DNA of 64,000 nt from Globisporangium splendens. Taxonomy: Eukaryota > Oomycota > Peronosporomycetes > Pythiales > Pythiaceae. Of the stretch, positions 58,153 through 64,000 are shown one piece after another (the stretch's first letter is position 1; each line of letters starts with the position of its first letter). The translations under genes and the position numbers were made by a program. The notes beneath the pieces are model-generated. The model was given only the letters and a program-made list of their open reading frames with translations. It was not told the origin of the DNA and made no database searches. The stretch spans positions 310,001-374,000 of the forward strand of contig VFIW01000025.1 of the NCBI GenBank assembly GCA_006386115.1, written 5' to 3'.

Positions 58153-59091
58153 CTAGTTGCGGTAGGCATCGTCAGATTGCGTCGCGGCCGACGTGGTCGT
58201 GGTTTCATCCGTAGTCGTGGTGTCATCCGTAGTCGTGGTGTCATCGGTAGTCGTGGTGTCATCCGTAGTCGTGGTGTCATCGGTGGTCGTCGCGTCAGTA
58301 GTGCTGTCGGTGCTGGCGGTTTCCGAAGTCGTGGAAGTCGAGTCAGCCGTCGACGTCTCGGTGGAGGTTGACGCACCCGAGGCAGGAGCCGCTGGCACGG
58401 CACCGCCCTTTCCACCGCTGGTCTTGCCGCCAGACGTCTTGCCGCCGGACGAACCACCGTTGGTCTTGCCACTGGACATCTTTCCACCGCTGCTGGTCTT
58501 GCCGCTGGATGTCTTTCCGCTGCTCGTCTTGCCACCCGACGTCGTACCGCTGTAGCCACCCGAAACCTTACCACCTGACGAGGGCTTGGCGGAAGAGGTC
58601 ATGCTTCCGCTACCAGGCTTGCCGTAGGTCTTTCCGCTAGCGCCGCTGTCGCTCTTACCGCTCGAGATCTTTCCACCGCTGCCGGTCTTGCCTGACGAGG
58701 TCTTTCCACTGCTACCAATCTTGCCAGAGGAGGACTTGTCACCGCTGGAGGTCTTTCCCGAGGAGGTCTTACCGCCTTTGGAAGTCTTGCTGCTGCTCTT
58801 GTCACCGCTAGAGGTTTTACCGCTGGAAGTCTTGCCGTCACTCGAGGTCTTACCACCACTCGAGGTCTTGCCGCTGCTCTTGTCGCCGCTAGAGGTCTTA
58901 CCCGGCGAGCCACCGTATGCACCGCCAGAGGTACCGGCACTCGTCGTCGTGGTTCCAGCGCTCTGGGTCGCACCGCCGCCGTAGGCACCCTGGACGCGCA
59001 GGTTGCGGCTCACTTCTTGGGCGTCCGCGAACGAGGACGTCGCGACGCAGACAACGAACGCGATGGCGCAGATCTTCTTGATTGAGAGCAT
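58153..59091 (-). CDS. RNLR secreted Gly/Ser/Lys protein
   Basis: 312 residues from ATG 59091. Signal peptide 1-24 (IAFVVCVATSSFADA), RNLR at 29-32, VQGAYGG. Residues 40-210 are GKTSSGGKTSS-type repeats, strongly basic. An Ala-Pro hinge comes next, then an acidic block with repeated TTDDTTT units, ending DDAYRN. The layout matches the copies at 52219 and 54097 closely, and it shares the AYRN end with them and with the gene at 55280. The Inr/FPR is at 59148-59162. An in-frame extension to 59298 lacks a signal peptide and lies before the promoter. Confidence 0.87.
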   Translation of the reverse strand: MLSIKKICAIAFVVCVATSSFADAQEVSRNLRVQGAYGGGATQSAGTTTTSAGTSGGAYGGSPGKTSSGDKSSGKTSSGGKTSSDGKTSSGKTSSGDKSSSKTSKGGKTSSGKTSSGDKSSSGKIGSSGKTSSGKTGSGGKISSGKSDSGASGKTYGKPGSGSMTSSAKPSSGGKVSGGYSGTTSGGKTSSGKTSSGKTSSGGKMSSGKTNGGSSGGKTSGGKTSGGKGGAVPAAPASGASTSTETSTADSTSTTSETASTDSTTDATTTDDTTTTDDTTTTDDTTTTDDTTTTDETTTTSAATQSDDAYRN

Positions 59092-59147
59092 GGCTGGAAG
59101 GGAAGATGAAGTTGGAGTGGTTGCGGAGGCGGTTGTGAGGCGCGAGG

Positions 59148-59162
59148 CAAATTGAGGAATGA
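59148..59162 (-). promoter_or_regulatory. Oomycete Inr/FPR core promoter
   Basis: Minus-strand TCATTCCTCAATTTG then CCTCGCGCC, 57 bp before ATG 59091. Confidence 0.85.
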
Positions 59163-60396
59163 CGACCTGGACGGACAGTGAAGCCGCAGTGCTCCTCTGC
59201 TGTGCCGATTGCTCCGACGTACAGTGGATCACAGGGTATTCTATAGGCAGAGCATCATAATCGCCACAAGAGATGCATGGAATATGACTTGGATCCATGG
59301 CCGCCTTCCTGCTGCGTCTGATGCGGTGCCGAACGGATCCTCTGTCGTAGAAGCCACGTCACAGCTGGCGTTGGAACAGCCGACCCTCTTTGCTTTACTG
59401 TTTACCTCTTTGATTAGAAGTTAAAGCGTGAAGACAATTGTGAAGTGTGTCGATAAAGCCTTTATGTTTACTCAAATTGCCGTCTTGAAGAGGAGAAAGT
59501 CGGTGTGGCAACGTTGTTGGAGCTGCCAGACCTCTACGATAGGCGGAGCGAACAGCGCCTCTCTGTTGTGTGGTTCGTGCCAGTTTTTAAATTTTCCAAC
59601 TGAACATTGGCACTGAGGTTGCAAAGCAAGCGTTGCATTTAGTGCTTTTCTACCAATGCTTATTGCCAACTATCCATTTATATGCGACTACTACTGAGAA
59701 GCATTGAGGAAGGTCACTTCAACGAAACTGGACCCACTCAGCTCCACATACACAGATTAAAACTTGATTCGATGTGTTTCAGTGTACGGTACTCAGCACC
59801 ATATCTCAGGCGCTGTGCCATCGTCATTGAAGCGTGCGTGGATGGCGCGAACCAGCTCAGAGGAAACAAATTTCTGCGATAGCCACAGTAAATGGGCATA
59901 GCAGCGATGCTCTCTATTCTACGCTGGCATGATTAGTTGCGAGGCTTCCTGCCTTGGCATCAACGGTTGCTGTGTCTGCTGAGAGAGAAGGTTTGCAGCA
60001 CCAAAAGCGGCCCTCAATGCATGCTATGCCCTACAGAGAGCATGCCTTTCGCTTGCGCGTCATCAACAGCCAAGTGGCCCCATCACCTGCTAACGGGCAA
60101 CAGGTTGGCTCATGAACTATCCGTCGTCATCCGTAGCCTCAGTCAGAAAAATAACCTCCCCACCGATACTGACACTGTGTATGCACAGGTCAACTCGGAA
60201 CAATAAGTGGCTGCTTACGAGTCGGAGTACCATTTTGTCAAGGATCTGACTTGATACGGCGCCTCTACGTCGGCTTGCGTTCCCCATAAACAGACACATG
60301 GGTGACCAGCGAGCACTGAAAAACACTCACATTCACACTACACAGCCATGCAAAATGCTCTATTGATTGCAGGCAACATGCTTCCATTCCAACATA
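59163..60396. other. Intergenic, no gene recognised
   Basis: AT-rich, short frames only, no domain seen. Confidence 0.5.
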
Positions 60397-62256
60397 TCAT
60401 CTTAAAGCGCGATCTTCACCATCTCTGTCGCCGATCGCCGCCATGCGTCTGCGCTTTGGGATACGACGTTCAACGTGAGACTCTTCTTCAAGGAAATCCA
60501 GGTCATTCAGCGTCTTCGCGTCGTCTCGCTCGTCCTCGACGATCATGTTGTGCAGCACGATGCACGCCGCCATGATGTCGTTGTTGGCTTGTTGTTGTGG
60601 GTGAGATGGAAACTTCGTTACGATGCGAAAACGGCGCCGCAGGATGTCAAACGCGCGCTTCGAATCATTTGCACACGCCTCCTGAACGAGTGTGCAGTAG
60701 TCGTCACGAGAATTTGTTCGATGCTTGTTCCTCGCGGCGACGTCCAGCAACACGTTTTCCATGCTCACAGCGCTGATAGGATGCAGATACGTAGTCTTAA
60801 ATTTGGAGACCACTGCCGCGCAAAAGCGTTTGTGACCGTGCGCCGCAGCGGCATCACCTTCAACGCGCACGTACGCATCGCTTGCATAACAAACGTCGCC
60901 ATGCATGAGCACACGCAGCGACGACGCGACTCGCTGGAACGTCGAGAGTCCTCCCCCTCCTTCTGCTCCGTTCTTCGTCTCGCTTGACTGGAAATACAGC
61001 GGATCCACGTCGAGCACGCCCTTGGCGATGCGCAAGAACACTGACTGGCGCATGCGGAACCGCCGACGAAAGGCTTGATGACCAAAGGTAGGATCCGCTG
61101 CGAAATAATCGCGAAAGAGCCGCGTCGCATTGCTCCGATTTGATGCCACAAGGTCGACACCGCGGAGTCTCCCCCGCGCATTACCGATTACAAGCGCACG
61201 TCCTTGGCTGCTTTCTGCTTCTTGGCCACCTCCTTCTTCTCCAACCTGACGTTTTAGCTGAGGAAGCGTTGCATTTGGATGCGCAATGGCCATGTTGTAA
61301 AACGCAAGATGCTTGCCCCTGACGTGGCGCAAGTAGTTCGACGTGGTCTGCTTGTTGAATTTGAGTCTCTTGCCGCACAATCGGCAATCGCGAAAGTCAC
61401 CTGTCGTCGAGAAGAACGTCCAAGCCATCGAGTTCAAATGCTGACGGTGCTGCTCACTCAATGTTTCTTCTTCAGCAATAGCAGTAGAGCTAGCAGATGT
61501 AGTAGAGAGATCCCCATCGTTGTGGTACACTTCCTGAGGCACACGTGCTTGTGCAGGAGCTACGTCAATTGTAACAGCCGCATCCTCCTCCACAAGAGCC
61601 GCTTCGCCCTGGTCCATGCTGCAAATATCGGTAAGCGATGCGTCTGGATGCGCCATCGCCAAGTTGTACAGATTAGAGTGCTTGGACTTGATATGGCGCA
61701 GGTAATTCGACGTCGTCTTCTTATTGTGCTTAAGCTGTGCGCGACAGAGTTGACACGTTCGGAACGCATGATCTCCCCCGAAGAACGTCAACGCAAGAGA
61801 TTTGGTCGGACCGCGACGACGCGCGTCTTCTCCATTGACCTCTTGTTGCGCAGACGACTGATAAAGCTCAGATTGCAGGTCGCAAAGCTCTGCGAGCATT
61901 GCATGCGGCGACGCGACTGCTAGGTTGTAGAGTTCCAGGTGCTTGATCTGGACGTGGCGCAGGCAGGTGGACGCGATGCCGCTGCCGAGCGTGAGCTCAG
62001 TGGTGCACACGCGGCACGTGCGGACGTCATTCGAATCCCCGGCAAAGAACGTCCACACTATGGCATCGGAGCGTCTACCTTGATTGCCCTCTTCTCGGCC
62101 TTCGTCTTTGCTAATATCAGGACTCTCCTCGTTCGTCTGTGTCAACAAGTGGAGGACGCTTGTGTGGTGCGGCCATGTCGAGACGCTGTTGCTCATGGTT
62201 GGTTGCTCTATGGCGATAAGAGAGTTCTGCTCTACAGCGAGTTCTAAATTAAACAA
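60397..62256 (-). CDS. BED-finger protein derived from a PIF/Harbinger transposase, catalytic core missing
   Basis: 619 residues (599 if starting at ATG 62196). Three BED-type fingers lie at about 68-106, 157-193 and 278-316, each F-F...C-x2-C...LRH-x3-KH. A Harbinger N-terminal segment follows at about 378-420 (RLFRDYFAADPTFGHQAFRRRFRMRQSVFLRI) and 438-495 (ALR-like SSLRVLMHGD, DAYVRV, KRFCAAVV). At about 522-580 comes the Harbinger C-terminal segment (VQEACANDSKRAFDILRRRFRIV, then IMAACIVLHNMIVEDERD). The roughly 130 residues between, which hold the DDE nuclease, are gone without breaking the frame. It is either a domesticated DNA-binding protein or a nonautonomous transposon gene. Fingers 2 and 3 are close duplicates. 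Confidence 0.8.
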   Translation of the reverse strand: MFNLELAVEQNSLIAIEQPTMSNSVSTWPHHTSVLHLLTQTNEESPDISKDEGREEGNQGRRSDAIVWTFFAGDSNDVRTCRVCTTELTLGSGIASTCLRHVQIKHLELYNLAVASPHAMLAELCDLQSELYQSSAQQEVNGEDARRRGPTKSLALTFFGGDHAFRTCQLCRAQLKHNKKTTSNYLRHIKSKHSNLYNLAMAHPDASLTDICSMDQGEAALVEEDAAVTIDVAPAQARVPQEVYHNDGDLSTTSASSTAIAEEETLSEQHRQHLNSMAWTFFSTTGDFRDCRLCGKRLKFNKQTTSNYLRHVRGKHLAFYNMAIAHPNATLPQLKRQVGEEGGGQEAESSQGRALVIGNARGRLRGVDLVASNRSNATRLFRDYFAADPTFGHQAFRRRFRMRQSVFLRIAKGVLDVDPLYFQSSETKNGAEGGGGLSTFQRVASSLRVLMHGDVCYASDAYVRVEGDAAAAHGHKRFCAAVVSKFKTTYLHPISAVSMENVLLDVAARNKHRTNSRDDYCTLVQEACANDSKRAFDILRRRFRIVTKFPSHPQQQANNDIMAACIVLHNMIVEDERDDAKTLNDLDFLEEESHVERRIPKRRRMAAIGDRDGEDRALR

Positions 62257-62692
62257 TGGGGTTCGAATTCTGAGTCGGAGACTGCTGTGATAATGAAATT
62301 CACATAAGAATTACTGGTGTTTTCAGAAAGCTCAACATGTGTACTTTTTGTGTGACATCTTGATGAAACACTGAGGAGTTTCCATAATTCAGTGCTTTAC
62401 CACTGATTTGTTTCTAAAATCGTACCTTATCAGAAGCACGGATTTGCAAGTCAGTACATCCGAGTTAAGTTCGTTTCACGACATAGAGATTACTTAATAA
62501 TCGAGTACATTGTCGAGTGATTGAGAAAGAGAGATTCCATTGAACGAGTTGGAATTCGCTTGAGAATCCCGAAGCCTCACTAACACTGCCAAGAGTGAGT
62601 TTTGTCGTATTTGCGGCGCCGTGGCGCCAAGATCACTAATGTAATCACAACAAGTGCGCCATCTTTACTTTTCTATCAGAGAAAACAACAAG
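62257..62692. other. Intergenic between two divergent frames
   Basis: AT-rich up to about 62600. No Inr/FPR fixed. May contain promoters of the Harbinger-derived and the RNase H fusion frames. Confidence 0.4.
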
Positions 62693-63772
62693 ATGGCCGG
62701 TCAGCTTGCAAACACAACAACGAACACCAAGACTCCAATGATTTTGACCGGAGAAGCGCGCGGAAATGACAGCATTGTTCTGTCGACGGTGGAAGCTCAC
62801 CTCGGAAATGATCTCGGTGCCCGGGCGTCACAAATACGCAAAAACTCACTCCTGTCAGTGTTTACGAGGCTTCTGCTGTGGCGATATATGAGCGCGTCGC
62901 TCATACAAGCCATTTGGTGTGCGCATCTGCGACGCATGGATTCGGATCCAATCGAATCGACTGCTGAGATGGCGAGCATGATGACCAGATTAGAGGCAGG
63001 AATGCGAAACCTCACACGACTCGCTGAAGCGCAAGCTGGAGACTCTGATGGTCACACGGTTGCAGCAGTTCTCAAGGCATATGTCGACTGCTTTCTCAGC
63101 CAAACCGACGCCATCCCCTTGACTCCAAATGATACTCGCGGCGTTTACCTGTTGTTTTTCGATGGTGGATCACGCGGCAATCCAGGATCAGGAGGGACTG
63201 GATCCATTGTCGTGCGTGTCCATAAGGATTCGCACACAGCCAGTTTAATTTGGGCCGCGAGCATGGCGTATAGCAGGAAGGACACGACCAACAACTTTGC
63301 CGAGTACTGGGGTCTCATACATGGACTCCGAGAAGCCCAACGCAGTCACTTCGAACCGTTGTACGTGATCGGAGACAGTGCACTCATTATCTCCCAACAG
63401 CGAATGCATCGGTCCCCTCGACAGCACCGATTGGCACGCTTATACCAGACAAGTCGACGACTCGCGGATTGCATCGACATCCGAGGATGGTACCATCACT
63501 ACCGTGCCTTCAACAAGATGGCGGACTCAGCCGCCAACCTAGCCATGGACACCAGAACCTCAACGCAGGTTCACTTCCCAACTCATCGAGCTGCTTTCAA
63601 CAATCTCACCCAGGATCTTGACAACGACGTCATGCATTGGATTATGAGAAGTTCGGAAGACCCAAGGTCATTGGACAACACAAGGCAGCCTCACATAGGA
63701 CCAAGAGAACATGTCATCCTGGTCAAAGATTATTTAGCATTCAGAAGTGATCTATTGCAATCCGCGCTGTAG
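62693..63772 (+). CDS. Chimeric frame: short unknown N-terminus joined to LINE RNase H
   Basis: 359 residues from ATG 62693. Residues 1-60 (MAGQLANTTTNT..., later VEAHLGNDLGARASQI) have no counterpart in the related LINE copy at 18379 and are not recognised. From 62874 on, the frame is LINE: LWRYMSASL, then RNase H with FFDGGSRGNPG, NNFAEYWGL and VIGDSALI, supplying the catalytic D, E and D. Unlike the copy at 18379, the Trp codon before YHHYRAF is intact (TGG at 63486-63488) and the frame is open to the end at 63772. It may be a chance in-frame join or a captured domain with retained activity. Confidence 0.55.
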   Translation: MAGQLANTTTNTKTPMILTGEARGNDSIVLSTVEAHLGNDLGARASQIRKNSLLSVFTRLLLWRYMSASLIQAIWCAHLRRMDSDPIESTAEMASMMTRLEAGMRNLTRLAEAQAGDSDGHTVAAVLKAYVDCFLSQTDAIPLTPNDTRGVYLLFFDGGSRGNPGSGGTGSIVVRVHKDSHTASLIWAASMAYSRKDTTNNFAEYWGLIHGLREAQRSHFEPLYVIGDSALIISQQRMHRSPRQHRLARLYQTSRRLADCIDIRGWYHHYRAFNKMADSAANLAMDTRTSTQVHFPTHRAAFNNLTQDLDNDVMHWIMRSSEDPRSLDNTRQPHIGPREHVILVKDYLAFRSDLLQSAL

Positions 63773-63889
63773 ACACCTTTACACTCCTAGATGAAATTCG
63801 TAATGAAGTGTAGTTAGGAGAATGGATATTGTAGGTCACGACGATGAACCTAAATATACCTCACCTTGTAAATATAAAGATAAAGAGGA
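62874..63889 (+). mobile_element. 5'-truncated LINE copy with intact RNase H end
   Basis: Shares sequence with 18486-19495 from TGCTGTGGCGATATATG to the tail (ATAAAGATAAAG). High identity, with few changes. No certain target duplication was found at the two ends. Confidence 0.8.
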
Positions 63890-64000
63890 CTCCTTTTTCT
63901 GTTTCCAAATCATTGTTGAGCTGATTTTCACTGTGTCGTAACGGTCACGTAATGACTCATTTTGGGTTCATCCCCTGTTGTTTTTCTTCCCGCGATCTTT

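Overview
The window is almost certainly from the nuclear genome of a plant-pathogenic oomycete, most like Phytophthora. Signs of this are the oomycete core promoter pair (Inr TCATTC-type plus FPR CAATTTG-type) 35-80 bp before many start codons, families of secreted low-complexity proteins with an RxLR-type tetrapeptide, long mostly intronless genes with short introns when present, and nested Ty3/Gypsy, LINE, hAT and Harbinger remnants around islands of conserved genes. No species can be named from sequence alone.

Layout. (1) 1-12.7 kb is a transposon nest: a broken LINE entering from the left edge, a broken hAT transposase gene, and inside the hAT a nearly intact minus-strand Ty3/Gypsy element (3817-11461) with gag, protease and pol in three frames. 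Its gag-protease overlap carries a textbook -1 frameshift signal, and its protease-pol junction is an ATGA stop/start overlap. (2) 13.2-16.9 kb and 22.6-25.6 kb hold two large paralogous secreted proteins, each with an identical N-terminal domain and about 20 four-cysteine/tryptophan modules. Between them lie a decayed SET-domain gene and a LINE-in-LINE insertion with an exact 15-bp target duplication. (3) 26-44 kb holds conserved cellular genes: a PX-like/RING protein, a NOL8-like RNA-binding protein, the NAC alpha subunit, a TPR plus nucleotidyltransferase protein, and a mitochondrial ribosomal protein L21 with two introns. (4) 27.4-59.1 kb, interleaved with these, carries the main feature: ten complete, broken or partial members of one secreted protein family (signal peptide, then RNLR or RHLR, then a Gly/Ser/Lys-rich block, then an acidic Thr/Ser/Asp block), plus a small fragment of one of them. 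Two pairs lie in head-to-head inverted duplications with identical proteins, and three lie in a tandem array. (5) 60.4-64 kb has a BED-finger/Harbinger-derived gene without its catalytic core, and a LINE RNase H piece fused in frame to an unrelated N-terminus.

How the parts relate. The secreted family expands by tandem duplication (45.7-51.7 kb) and by inverted duplication (28.1-35.6 kb and 51.9-55.3 kb). In both inverted pairs the coding core is almost invariant while the flanks have diverged, which suggests arm-to-arm gene conversion. All family members keep the same promoter core, so they are likely expressed with a similar start architecture. Their block design (basic glycine/serine part, acidic threonine part, RxLR-like site just after the signal peptide) does not match a standard RxLR effector and may be a distinct class of extracellular or wall-associated protein.
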